Shown here: in pieces, positions 34,769-45,287 of the stretch
Layout: every line of letters begins with the position of its first letter
How positions within the stretch are numbered: the stretch's first letter is position 1
From: Byssothecium circinans
Lineage: Eukaryota > Ascomycota > Dothideomycetes > Pleosporales > Massarinaceae
Assembly: GCA_010015675.1 (NCBI GenBank)
Contig: ML976992.1
Location: forward strand, 307,542 to 371,541
Length of the DNA: 64,000 bases
Reading direction: 5' to 3'
Translations under genes and position numbers: made by a program
Notes under the pieces: generated by a model
Databases searched by the model: none
Told to the model about the DNA's origin: nothing
The model's input: the letters and a program-made list of their open reading frames with translations, nothing else

Positions 34769-36408
34769 TCATTTCCCCCCTACCCTTCCCCGTGTAGTCT
34801 TCGCAGGTTGTCTCTTCGATACGCCCTGAGGTTTCGCAGGGCTCCTGGTCGTCCGATTGCTTGCAATCTTCCGCTCCGGTTTTGATTGGACTGCACGTTT
34901 CGAGGGGTCCGTAGAAGCCGTCCTGGCCGGATCCTTAGCTGTGCTAAGGACACGTCGCTGTACCCGTTTGCTTCTGCGCGGAGTTACGTGGTCTGGAGGG
35001 GGCTGCGGTTCTGCTGCATCCATAGCTGAAGGCAATGGCAAGCCACCAGGGGATATCTCTTGTGAGATATTCAGTCGCCGTTGACGCACGGGCTTTCTCT
35101 TTCCAGCAGCTTTTGATACCTTTGATGGATGGACTGGGCCAAGAGATGCACTTGCTACTGGCTGCGGTTGTTCATCTTTTTTAGACTGCTTTCTCCTGCT
35201 TGGCCGCAACGCCTGTCCTATCACAGGACGAGGAACCCGTTTTCCCGTTCTAGGGCCAGGTGAATTCGGTGCGGAGGGAGGATTCTGAGCGTCGCCATTC
35301 TCTAATCCGGCTGAATCAATGTCTGAAGGTGGTCCTTGTTGAGACGTATTCATGACACCAGACGCCTGGCCATGATTTGATTCGACAGGAGGGTTTCTAA
35401 TAAAGATACCGCCCTCCAAAAGACTTGTGACAGGACGTCCAGAAAAAATATTTATGAGAGGAGCTTCGTCCACTTCATGGCTACCGTTCTCAACCGGATT
35501 TGCGTGAGGGGCAAGACCGTCGGCGGTTTCGTCCTCAAGAGGCTCTTCATGCTTCGACGACTTGGCAGGCGATATACCGCTTTCCGAAAGATTTGTGACA
35601 GGACGTCCAAAAATATTTCTGATAGAAGCTTCTTCCACTTCATGGCTGCCGTTCTCAACCGGATTTGCGTGATGGGCAAGACCATCGGCGGCTTCGTCCT
35701 CAAGAGGCTCTTCATGCTTCCACGACATTCCAGGCAATATACCCCATCTTTTTTTTTCCAAATCCCTCGCTTGGTCCAGGTGTCCTTGACATTCTCGTAC
35801 GCCCTCGTATTGATGTCGGTAGTATCAGCGCCTTCTCCATCCGCGGATTCTTGAATTCTTTCGCGCTCTTTCGATATCTGATAGACGAACTGATGGTATG
35901 GACGAGAGGCCTCGCGTTGGCGCTCTCGTACGACTCGCCGCTCCGCAATTCGTCGCTTCTCGTCATCGCCCTTCGGCTGCCTCGGTTTCGGCTGCGGCTT
36001 TGGGAAAAAGGAAAAAACGGGACGGGAGGGCCCTGCTTCCGAGTCTCCCTCTGATTCCGGCTCAAGCTCGAGCGGTTCTTCGTGCTTCCACCGCCCAATA
36101 GTGAACTTAGTCCACTTGTCGTTCCAGATGCCTTGCTCGACCCAGCGCTTCTTGATGGTTTCCTCGGCCTCTTCCCTAAAGACATACAAATCTGCAAGAC
36201 GTAACTCTCTCCAATTCCTACTCGGATCTGCATACCACATCCGCCTCCTCTCTTCTTCTACCTGAGCTTCGAATTGTCTGCGTGGTTTTGAGGCCTCGCG
36301 CTCCCCTACCAGCTGCATTCGTCGCTGCTGGCGGCGCTCCGAACTGGGAGGAACTGGCATCTCAAGGGTCCAATGCTCATTCGAAATTGATTTCGATACC
36401 GGCGTCAT
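34769..36408 (-). pseudogene. Accessory protein with duplicated GIW...KHEEPLE modules, one frameshift
   Basis: The N-terminal part (36408..~35757) holds two related units: EREASKPRRQFEAQVEEER ... RWVEQGIW and QREASRPYHQFVYQISKERE ... DTWTKRGIW. Each is followed by a WKHEEPLE-type linker. The second linker lies in another frame (~35760..34769), reached by adding one A in the A9 run at 35749-35757. The frame then continues through HANPVENGSHEV repeats and a long Pro/Arg/Lys-rich tail (PRRSKRVQRRV, TTRGRVGGK) to 34769. The internal duplication is the main evidence that the two frames are one gene of about 545 residues. I recall similar sequences in Dothideomycete accessory regions; function unknown. 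The ATG at 36408 may be too far upstream because this DNA also encodes the neighbouring kinase. Confidence 0.6.
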
Positions 36409-36409
36409 T

Positions 36410-37809
36410 ATGCTTTACGACAGGTCGTTCGCTGGCTCGACTCAGGTCTTTGGTGAAAATGCCACGCCGTTCGAGCGTGAACGCGACCAGCGTAAAGTCC
36501 TCGTGCAGAAGGACCTCAACACAATAATCGGAATGGGTGGTGAGCGGCGTGACCTCGTTCAATTCGAATTGGAATGGTATCAAGATCCTACACAAACGGC
36601 GCAGGCTATTAAGGATTACGACGCCCTACCCTGCGGTCGAGTGGAGAACCCACGCCTCTCTCGAACTGTGGACGAGGCGCCAACCGACCTGCCATCTCGA
36701 CGGGAGACCAGAACCCACACGCCAGGGCAGCGGCGGCTGCTGACAAGGTATGTGACAGTGGGGTCTAAGCTTGGATCCGGGCAGTTTGGAACCGTATACA
36801 AAGCCATCAACGTGGACTCAGGGAAGGTCATGGCCGTTAAGATACTGGAACGGCCTACGAAGGCATCGGGGATGGAAGACTGGAGACGATCATTGTATTA
36901 TGCTTTAAAGCGCGAAGTCGAGACTCTTTCTAACATAAGCCACGTAAGCAAGTCTTCTTCAACCACTTACACACGTGAAACTGATATCTTTGCTAGCCAC
37001 ACATCGTCGATTATATTGCGTCACAAGGCTGGGACGAACCGACGGTGGAGATATTTATGGGCCTGAAAGAAGGGACCTTGCAATCATTGGTCGAGAGCGG
37101 AGTCGATGCATCTACCGTTGCGAACTCCGTCTTCCCGCAAATGCTACAGGCGCTTGACTGCATTGCATGGAAGGGCATCGTTCATCGAGATGTGAAGCCA
37201 GAGAACATTCTCTACGTATCGCAGCCGGGCGGTCAATATCAGTTCCAGCTAGGAGATTTTGGACTCTGCAACCGTATTGCTGAAGCCACTACATTTGCCG
37301 GTAGCCGGCTTTACATGCCCCCCGAGATGTATCAGCGAGGGTTTCAGACACATAAAGTCGACGTTTGGTCACTCTTCGTCACGATGCTATTGATGTTGGA
37401 CGCAGGAGGGTTTCGTCAGGGGTCCAATCGGTTTAAGTCTCCTGTGGAGGTTACGCAAGCCGTTTTGTTTGCGGCCTTAAACGTGGGTTCGGTTTCTGGG
37501 ATTCGGGAAATGGCAGTTATCGACCCAGAAGAACGTGCTTCTGCAGCACAGATGATCGTCAAGCACTTCGATGGAGCAGGACTCAGCACTCCACGGAACC
37601 AGGTCCCACCTCTCAGGACCAGTCCTTCTACCGCAACCACTGCCACCAGAGCTCCGCCCCCAGTTCCTCCCTTCCTGACAACTCGGACTACACAAACAAA
37701 ACCGAGAGGCTTGCAAAAGAATATGATCCCACGCACAGCCGCTCAGACCCGTGTCGAGAAAGCACGTGACCCTCTTCAAGGTGGAGCAAAACCCTTTCGC
37801 TGGCGATAA
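36410..37809 (+). CDS. FHA-type Ser/Thr protein kinase, 5' end uncertain
   Basis: Exons 36410..36943 and 36997..37809 (53-nt intron, GTAAGC donor, TGCTAG acceptor) give 448 residues from the first ATG. Residues 1-60 continue an FHA-like domain: in the same frame upstream of the ATG lie LGGTGISRVQCSFEIDFDT and more, open back to ~36266, so the annotated start probably truncates the protein. The kinase domain spans ~114-365: glycine loop LGSGQFGTVY, Lys144 in MAVKIL, HRD at 241-243 (IVHRDVKPENIL), DFG at 265-267 and PPE. The tail is Pro/Thr-rich and basic. The architecture resembles Rad53/Cds1-like FHA kinases, which read phospho-Thr; in Pezizomycotina there are also many accessory copies of unknown role. 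Confidence 0.8.
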
Positions 37810-38582
37810 GAGGTCCACGCCTAAAGACAAGAGATTGAGGGTTAGAATCTTGCTAAATGAAATGTTATGTTTGTTTCGCTTTATACTTATTCTGAGTTTG
37901 TGGGCGAGGAACATTTATGTATTAGCTCCCAATGCTACTCTCTCACCAAAGACCACCTACAATAACTAACACGTTAATCACTTTCCTTTAACTTTAACAA
38001 AATATAGAATTGTAAAGCTAGGCCTGCTCTTTTACGTAGGAGTAGGAAGAGGTCAAAAGGGCTTCGTTGGATGTGGGCAAATATGAGCTGAAGTTTTTTG
38101 GTGTGCGGCGAATTGTTTCAATCGTGTGACGAATCTGAACAAGCCCGTTATTTTTTCAACTTTTTTTGTGATTGTTTTCTACTTTTGCGATTAAATGATA
38201 CATTCCGTGATAAAGTATGCTGGGTGCATTTTTTTATGGTGCTTTCCATGAGCTCGATATGCAAGCTGAGTCTTATTCAAGCCCCAGGATGAATATCCAA
38301 GCCCGACACCGCTCTCGCCACGACTTCGCACCACCATCGCCGTGAGAGAGAGAAAAGGCCGAATTGCCATGAACAAAGGGAAGCCTGGATCCGTCATGGA
38401 TGGAAAACATAAGGAAAGAAAAAAACGCATAGACAAAACCCCGTCCCGTACTCAGGTCAGAGACACAAGCTCATTCCAAGAGACCGGCAGCCAATACACT
38501 ACGATAGCGTATTGAGCGCCACGGGAAGAAAGATAAAAACACCGTATCAGTTCCCATCACATCCTTCGCGATCGAAAACCTT
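37810..38582. other. Intergenic region between convergent genes
   Basis: AT-rich, with T-runs near 38155 and 38230 compatible with 3' ends. No gene. Confidence 0.45.
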
Positions 38583-40550
38583 CTACTGCTTGGTGACCGT
38601 GAACCAGGTGATGGCCCCGCTCTGAGAGCAATCGCGGCGGTAGAACGAATGTCGCTCGAGTGCATCATCCTGGGCGTCGGGATACATCTGCTTGGTCTTC
38701 TTGAGGATCTTTTCCGTGTTGATGGCATCGGGTACATTGCTGTCAAAGTTCTTCTTCTGAAACTTCTGGTGCCAGAAGCAGACGACACCCCATTGAGCCA
38801 TTGCACGAGGGTCGGCGCCTTCAACCCATTTTACTTGGATACCGAGACCCTCGCAGACACCTGGGAAATGCGCAAGGCATTCGTTTTCGAAGAAGACGTC
38901 CTTGGAGGGCACGTGGACCACCAGTTTGTGGGAGTATTCGGCGTTGGCATCGTTGGACGTGAATTCGGAAGTGAGCTTCTGGAGGACGAGGAAGGTGTTG
39001 ATCCAAGGCAGGCCGCCGGCAGTGTAATCTGGATGCTGTGTTAAGACATCGCGGTTTCCTGTGTGGAATTTTTTGGGATCGCGGTTGTAGTCGAAGGTTT
39101 GTCTGCTTGCTTGGGACGTCTCCTGCTTTCCCTCCAGCTCGTTATTTTGCCCGGACTCTTGCTCCACGACAGTCTCCTCGCCGTCAGTCTCCGCAACGGC
39201 AGTCTCCTCAACCGCAGCCTGCTCGGCCGCAATGTGCGATTCCTCGAAGCTCTTCTGCTCTTCGAGCACCTGGCGCAGAAGTGCAAGGGTGAAAGGGGCA
39301 TCGTCGCGCTTGAATGTGATAGGAAAGCACACATTACGAATCAGGTGGAAACGACCCAAGTGAGCGAGATGGTTGAAGTAAGTCGGAGTGTCGGCGACGG
39401 TAGCGAACGTGTTGACGCCGTAAAAGGCCTCGAGGCTCTCTCCACGGACCTCCTTCGACGTCTGAGTAATGCCTAGGAGCTTGGAGATGCTGTTGTGGTC
39501 ATTCTCTTGAGCATCATCGTGAAACTTGATTTGCTTGCCGTCCTTCTCGCTCTTGACGCAGAGGTGGGGGCGTATCGGTTGGCCAGTGTAGAGGATCATG
39601 CCATAGATTATCAACAGAACATTATCGGGAAGATCTTCGAACCTGTGGAATGTTGGAGCGGGGGCCACGACTTCATCGATTTTCGGGGCCGACTTCGAAG
39701 AGCCAGACTTTGCGAGGCGAGGGGGTGGCAGATCGACTGAAGGGTCAAAGCCCGCGGGGAGAGGGAGCGGCGGGCAAAAGTAACACTTGCGAATTCGCAC
39801 TTGAGCCTTCAACGAAAGACGGTTCTTCGGCATCATATAGAAGGGTGCGTTGCTCTTCAATCGGCGCAGCACAACCACAATCTCGCTGACTTCATAGGGG
39901 GTAAGTGCGGTTCCGTCGTGTGAATGCGCCCATGCGTCTATATGCCCGGAGACTAAGCCTTCGGTAACGGCATCCCAGACCTGCTCCTCGATCTTGTCGG
40001 TATCGATGCCGAAGTCACGCAGCGAGTCGATAACAGAGGTCCAGGGAGACTCTTCGAAGTCCTCGGCGTCGAAATAAGGCATCATCTGCATGACCTCATT
40101 GTCCGTCATATCCGGATCCCAGTCTCCCAGCCTGAAAGCGTGACGGGCGATCTCAGCGTGAATGCGGGTTCTCAGCTCGGGAAGAAGCAGTCGTACTCGA
40201 TAATCGCGCATCTCGAGGTTGACTCGGCGTCGCGGCGGAGTCGCGTCGTTGAACATGGCGAAGCGACCTGGCAGTGGAATCTGCATGGCGAAAGGGGCTG
40301 GCAGCGGAATCATTTCTGTCTCCATGGCGAGAGGGCTTGCCGGTGGAGTCGTCTCTGCCTGCACGGCCAGAGGGCATGGCAGCTGAACTGTCGGCTCCGT
40401 CTCCGTCTCCATGACGAGAGGGCCTGGCAGTGGAGTCGTCTCTGTCTGCAAGCCGAGCATGTCGAGGAAGGCTGGCGACATGGCATTCGTCATCATGGGG
40501 CCCGAAGGGTCGACGGGGTCAGTCGGCATGTCATCGAAGTTTCTGAACAT
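38583..40550 (-). CDS. F-box-like protein with repetitive N-terminus
   Basis: 655 residues, single exon, from ATG 40550 (MFRNFDDMPTDP). Residues ~30-110 contain repeats of the type PLPGPLVMETET / PLAMETEMIPLP. The middle (~120-250) has normal composition with acidic helices. Near ~300-345 FHRFEDLPDNVLLIIYGMIL is followed by ITQTSKEVRGESLEAFYGVN, the usual order of an F-box/2EXR-like N-terminal helix bundle and the YGxNTF motif of fungal proteins with unknown ligands. Here it sits in the middle of the chain. A Glu/Gln-rich insert (~440-490) precedes a C-terminal domain (HKLVVHVPSKDVFFENECLA ... WGVVCFWHQKFQ). Function is inferred to be ubiquitin-ligase adaptor-like at best. Confidence 0.7.
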   Translation of the reverse strand: MFRNFDDMPTDPVDPSGPMMTNAMSPAFLDMLGLQTETTPLPGPLVMETETEPTVQLPCPLAVQAETTPPASPLAMETEMIPLPAPFAMQIPLPGRFAMFNDATPPRRRVNLEMRDYRVRLLLPELRTRIHAEIARHAFRLGDWDPDMTDNEVMQMMPYFDAEDFEESPWTSVIDSLRDFGIDTDKIEEQVWDAVTEGLVSGHIDAWAHSHDGTALTPYEVSEIVVVLRRLKSNAPFYMMPKNRLSLKAQVRIRKCYFCPPLPLPAGFDPSVDLPPPRLAKSGSSKSAPKIDEVVAPAPTFHRFEDLPDNVLLIIYGMILYTGQPIRPHLCVKSEKDGKQIKFHDDAQENDHNSISKLLGITQTSKEVRGESLEAFYGVNTFATVADTPTYFNHLAHLGRFHLIRNVCFPITFKRDDAPFTLALLRQVLEEQKSFEESHIAAEQAAVEETAVAETDGEETVVEQESGQNNELEGKQETSQASRQTFDYNRDPKKFHTGNRDVLTQHPDYTAGGLPWINTFLVLQKLTSEFTSNDANAEYSHKLVVHVPSKDVFFENECLAHFPGVCEGLGIQVKWVEGADPRAMAQWGVVCFWHQKFQKKNFDSNVPDAINTEKILKKTKQMYPDAQDDALERHSFYRRDCSQSGAITWFTVTKQ

Positions 40551-40761
40551 GGCGATGTCGATGCCGATGCAAGTCTCCAATGAGGACGATGTGAACTGTT
40601 GGCTTGTCTTAGTTTACTTCTATATTATGCACAAAGTCACCGCCGGGCAAGGTCGTCGAGTCGTAGAGCAGAGCAGAGCGCCTAGAAGGAAGTTAGTTTG
40701 GTGGGAGAAGAGAAGGAAGAGTCGAGCAGGCGGGCGAGAGAGGTTTTTATAGTTGGCAATC

Positions 40762-40796
40762 GGTGAGAGGTGAGAGGTGAGAGGTGAGAGGTGAGA
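40762..40796 (+). repeat. GGTGAGA heptanucleotide tandem repeat
   Basis: Five perfect 7-nt units followed by a degenerate GTGAGAG. Each unit also contains GGTGAG, a donor-like sequence. It lies ~210 nt upstream of the F-box-like gene on its promoter side. Confidence 0.9.
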
Positions 40797-40862
40797 GTGA
40801 GAGCCTGGGAGCGCGCACAGACAATATAGCAAGAAAAGTGGGGCTCTCATCATTCGCGGCGC

Positions 40863-40912
40863 CGTGAACGACCTGTGGACCTATCTGAGGGCTGTGAACG
40901 ACCTATCTGAGG
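40863..40912 (+). repeat. Imperfect direct repeat with GTGAACGACC and CTATCTGAGGGC blocks
   Basis: Two copies of GTGAACGACCT ... CTATCTGAGGGC, the first with a 6-8 nt insertion. No further copy noted in the window. Confidence 0.65.
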
Positions 40913-41504
40913 GCCGCGAATGACGTAGTCTGCGATTGTCCAGTGCGATGGGGGCATTTGACGTGATAAGGTGTGGGTGCCTGGTCGCTCGGTGTGTACT
41001 GAGGTTCCCCGAATAGTGGAACGTCTTAGTGTCAACCACGCTTTGCACTGTTCCATTCGAGGCACCGTTTCCCAATTGTAAGATGGTGACAGGATTGTCA
41101 TCTGTCGGACTCAACACTAGAGGGAGGTAGGGCTGTAGTCTGATACCAAAGGTTGAGCTAGTAGGTCAACATTGGGGGGAAGAAGTTACGAATTGACAGA
41201 AGAAGAGATAATATAGAATACGAACGGGAAAACATAGAAAGTAACGTGGGAAGTGACGAAAAGAAAACATGCTGTTATAAATGTAGTTTGTGTATCAACC
41301 TGTTAGTGAAAACACGCTGGCACAATGACTACAGTACAGATGCGATGGCAGTAATGCACATCAATAAACGTCTGGCACTATGAAATATCAGCGCACTGTG
41401 ATTCGGAGAGAGCAGACAATACAGACCAAGCGAATTTCACATAAACAATCTTACATGGACGCACTATATGGTAGCTGTCCAAACCGCAAAATCACATGCC
41501 CTTT

Positions 41505-42695
41505 CTACCATCTCTTCCCCTCTTCATTGAAATCCCTACCCTGCCTTTCCCGCTCAATCCTCGTGTCAAACTCTCTCTGGGCCCTCTCCTGCGCCTTTCG
41601 ACGCTCATCGTCTGACTCTGAAAACGTGAAGCCGTCGCCTAAAGTAGACCCATCGCGCTGTTCCTTATGCGGGGGTTTGCCTGACGGAAGTCGCTGCTGG
41701 GTATTTGGGCCGGCCCCACGGCGCAAACGATCCCAAGAGGACTCTCCAGGTTTCGATGAACTTTGGATTTCATCTTGGAAAAGGCCCCCTGTTGGCGATG
41801 TATCGTCGTCGTTCTGCTGTGGCGGGGGTCTCTTGCCCCATGATTGTTGAGGTTGACGCGGTTGCTGTCTAGGTGATGTATTCTGCGTAGCATCGGATGA
41901 GAAAGACGAGTCTCCCCAAGCGCTGTCTGATGTAGACCATGGCTCGTTGCCAGCTGTCGGCGACATATCATCGTCCGACGATGCAGGTCTCGGTGTATTG
42001 AACGGCCTGCGAGGTGCCTGGCCAGAGACCGCTTTAGCTGCCTCTCTCGCTGCCTCGCCATGCTGATTCAACTGCTCTTTGATGCCACCCGCACCTTGTG
42101 CCCTAGATTGCTCCACCGCGCCCTTCAGATCCGCCGAAAAGCGTTCCAACCGTGGGTCATGGGCCGTATCATACGCCGCGACTGGCTGAGCAGAAATTTG
42201 TCCAAGAAGCTTCCCGAGCTCACCAACTGCAAATACGTATAGCATTAGCCTGAAGCTGTGCCGTGCATACCCAGCCATCGGTCCCTTGATCCACATGAAC
42301 TTGTTCGGATCGATGTCTTTCGGCTGGTACAGCGGAAATCGGTTTGTATCCATCGTCTTGTACCATCGCCATGTTCCCAAGCTTGCCCCGAGGGCGGTGT
42401 AGTATGACTTCTTCGATTCGAGGCGGTAGAGGTGTTCCGCGAGCGCGTGCGACTCTTCATATGACAATGGGCGCTTGAGCCGGAGCTCAGCGAATTTGAT
42501 GGTCGATTCGGTTTTGAAGCGAATACTTCCCGCTGAGAAGCCTAATAGCGGGCCGACGATGGGAATCGGGCGTGGGAGTGAGCTTGCATCGAAGCTGCCC
42601 GAACCGGAGGATGGACTTGTGTATGCATCGTTCTCGGAAGGATACGGATTGTCGGAGAAGCTGTCTGGGGGAGATTCTACATCTTGAAGCACCAT
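41505..42695 (-). CDS. Conserved-looking protein with one hydrophobic segment, unknown function
   Basis: 396 residues from ATG 42695 (MVLQDVESPPDSF), single exon. The first half is ordered: LPRPIPIVGPLLGFSAGSI, then ESHALAEHLYRLESKKSYY, GASLGTWRWYKTM and FMWIKGPMAGYARHSFRLML followed by YVFAVGELGKLLG, a probable membrane-associated helix at ~150-168. The second half is Pro/Ser/Gln/Asp-rich and probably disordered, ending in an Arg/Glu-rich helix (RRKAQERAQREFDTRIERER). The order suggests an organelle-membrane protein with a long disordered tail; I do not recognise a named family. Confidence 0.75.
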   Translation of the reverse strand: MVLQDVESPPDSFSDNPYPSENDAYTSPSSGSGSFDASSLPRPIPIVGPLLGFSAGSIRFKTESTIKFAELRLKRPLSYEESHALAEHLYRLESKKSYYTALGASLGTWRWYKTMDTNRFPLYQPKDIDPNKFMWIKGPMAGYARHSFRLMLYVFAVGELGKLLGQISAQPVAAYDTAHDPRLERFSADLKGAVEQSRAQGAGGIKEQLNQHGEAAREAAKAVSGQAPRRPFNTPRPASSDDDMSPTAGNEPWSTSDSAWGDSSFSSDATQNTSPRQQPRQPQQSWGKRPPPQQNDDDTSPTGGLFQDEIQSSSKPGESSWDRLRRGAGPNTQQRLPSGKPPHKEQRDGSTLGDGFTFSESDDERRKAQERAQREFDTRIERERQGRDFNEEGKRW

Positions 42696-43355
42696 CGTGG
42701 CGTTGTATAACTGTAAATGAGCAGTCAAAGTCCGCGTCTATCTATGGTCTGTGTGCGAGCTTGAAGTGAGGTTGGGTCGCTTCGCTTGTAGCTCTGGAAT
42801 GACGTTGCCATCCAATGCCTTGGCAAGATCGTCTCGTCATCACTTTGAGAAACTAATCGCGGTGCAAAACTTCTAGAGATGGGATGCGAGAAGGTCAAAT
42901 GGCAGAACACTATACGATTCCAATAAGAGCTATATTGACTTCAAGATCTCTAGAAAATCCTGTAGCGCCATCCCTAAATCAACACCAACTGTACAGCCAA
43001 GGACCTTTGTCCAGTGCAAACAACAACGCCCGTCCAAGCTGTCATAATGATATTAACGCCAACGCCTGAATGCTAATTGCTGGAGTGGTGGAAGCCGGAA
43101 AAGAAAGAAAGAGGCACAAGCCATTGTGATGCCTGTAGAGATTGCTCGGGAGCCGAAGAATGAACGCGATAAGGTGTGGACTTCCGGCTCTGCCGTCCTC
43201 GAGAAGGATATGTCGAGATCCACCTAAGCCCAGACAATGTGTCGGCCTGAGCAGGGGTTGATAAGATTGGTGTTGCCTTAACGTCAACTTTCAGAGATCC
43301 ATCGCAAAAGGCGTAACTAGACGCGGGCTACGTCAGTAAACCCGCGACTTTTTTC
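42696..43355. other. Intergenic region
   Basis: Upstream flank of the preceding minus gene and 3' flank of the UBL3-like gene. No gene or repeat seen. Confidence 0.45.
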
Positions 43356-44388
43356 TCATAGGATGATGCAACGGCATCCTGCAGTAGCTTCTTCGTCTCC
43401 ATCGCGTCGATTTCCGCCTTTGCCTCCCTTGGCGTCCTCCTCATCGACGACCTCTTGGGGTTTGACTGTCATATGAACGACGTTGGGGGCTTCCTTCTGA
43501 AAACGGCATTCTATCCAAGGCATTAGCTCGGCCCCATAGACGCTAGAAAATGTAGTTGAGAATAGTGAGTGATCGTCTGATGGTATGCGCTGAGCAGTAG
43601 CTCAACCAATACCAAGGCCGCGGAAGAAAGCTAGACTTACCTTTCAGTTGCACCTTGTCCTCCAACATGCGGCCGAAGTGTATCAGTCGTATTGAAGCGG
43701 GAGTGGTCGGTCGTGGTTCCCACTCTGCATGAAGTGTTAGTTCGATCTCGACGATATATCATGCGAATCGTTGTCAAGGCCTATTTCCTGACGCAGACCA
43801 TATTCCGACCATGAGTGTGGAAGGCGAATAGCTGGCTATTGCGCAGACAGTATGAGAGTAAATGCACTGACCTCCCCGCCAATCTCGCCAGATGAGCTCC
43901 TTCAATGTGTACACGCTGATGTTGTACGGGTCCATTCCCTCAACATTGACACCGCGTTTCTTGAGATACTTTTCGTCAATCTTATAAGGGTGCCGTGCGC
44001 CTGTCGTGAGTAACAGCGTAATGATCACCACCGGCCCGTTGACATTGTCTGGAATCGAGGCCGGTGTGTCGGTCGAGGCGCCATTCGCTTCGGTCTCGGT
44101 TTTGGCCAAATCGACAGGAGGAGTGGATTGTGAGGAGGTGGAGGCGAATCCAGTAGATTCAGTAGTTGCCGTGTGTTGTGCGTCTTCGGTCTGCGGCTTT
44201 GAAGTGCGCAATGGGGAGGCGTCTGACGTCTCTGCAGGCGGTGCAGCAGTGTTTGCCACTGGTTCTGAAGACGACAACGTCTTCATTTCTACAGGACTCG
44301 CTGATCGTGCATCTTGCCCCGTACTCGTCGGCCGTGAACCTGTGGAGCCCTGTTGTGGAGTTCCCGCTGATGGCTGTTCAGTCGCCAT
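43356..44388 (-). CDS. Prenylated ubiquitin-like protein (UBL3/MUB type)
   Basis: Exons 44388..43872, 43724..43641 and 43510..43356 encode 251 residues. A Ser/Thr/Pro-rich ~115-residue N-terminus precedes a ubiquitin-like fold: VVIITLLLTTGARHPYKIDE, a loop with GMDPYNISVYTLKELIWRDW, then RPTTPASIRLIHFGRMLEDK and APNVVHMTVKPQE. The protein ends in CRCIIL, so CIIL is a CaaX box predicted to be geranylgeranylated, with a second Cys two residues before. Ubiquitin-like sequence plus CaaX matches the membrane-anchored ubiquitin-fold (MUB/UBL3) family, which recruits E2 enzymes to membranes. The long N-terminal extension is unlike plant or animal members (~115 residues total). The acceptor GATAG of the last intron was chosen because it keeps frame and family sequence. 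Confidence 0.85.
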
Positions 44389-45287
44389 CTCGGTTACTGA
44401 TTGCGCCGGCGGCGAGGTATCGTTCGTGGCGGGGCAAGCGAGGGTGTGGAGCGAGGGAATTGAGTGATACTGCTCGGAATGTATACGAGCGGGTGGGAAA
44501 GGCTACGGCAATTGCGTCGTGCCCATGTGCACATGTGGGAGAACAGGGGCAATGTGAGATGGTGTTGGTCGAGCGCGAACAAAGTAGGAAGCACGGACAG
44601 GGCCAGGCCATGCGTCGGGACTGTCGGGTCGTGGCTGCTCGATCTCCACACCGGGAAGAACCACCCGAGGACGCCACAGCACCAAGGACTCTCCAAAACG
44701 TCGCCACACGACTCTGGAAAAATCGCTATTATGACCCCTGTTGAGGTCCCTGCGAATAAACCCCTTGAACAGACCTGCGAATGCATTGACTTCTGCTTCA
44801 AAGAGACTCTCTCTCCAGCAACACATGAGCCAGGTTTGGTAAGAGATCAGCCCCTGCAGCCACCAGTAGAGCTGATTGGTGAGCCGCACCTCTAGCCTGG
44901 ACACTGCATGCATAACGCGGGTAGAGATTGGTGCTGAACGTATATCAAATTGGTTCAGAACAGTACCAAGGTTGCAAAGGGTCACACGTGCGATATGGCA
45001 GCTACATGTACCATGGTGATACCGCGTCATAAGTCTTCCACAGTCCCATGGTTTACACCGTCGCCATCCTACATAGCCCAGACCGTCCAGGCCTTGAGAG
45101 CACGTATGTCGAGAATGTCCATAGATTTCATTGTTGCTTGTCCGTAACTTTATCTCTATGCCATTGCTCCTCATTATGCAAAATATGCTTAGTGGTGATA
45201 CACTTCGACGTCTGCTCGGAAACCCCATCTACCCAGCATTCCGGCATAGTCGTTGTCTCGGCTCAAGCTCCGCAATCTGTAGTTCCT
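44389..45287. other. Intergenic region
   Basis: Upstream flank of the UBL3-like gene and 3' flank of UMP1. A 241-codon minus-strand frame (44503-45228) has no family resemblance and Cys/Trp/Arg-rich composition, so it was not accepted. Confidence 0.45.

Larger units (their letters stand above)
40551..41504. other. Intergenic region with two simple repeats
   Basis: It holds the heptanucleotide array at 40762-40796 and an imperfect duplication at 40863-40912, both listed. Otherwise nothing is seen. Confidence 0.5.

Noticed and set aside
40762..40796. CRISPR-like array
   Set aside because: The short GGTGAGA units are a simple tandem repeat without spacers, and the genome is eukaryotic.
44503..45228. 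241-codon minus-strand open frame
   Set aside because: Cys/Trp/Arg-rich composition without domain or start context. It spans the region between UMP1 and the UBL3-like gene and reads like non-coding sequence.
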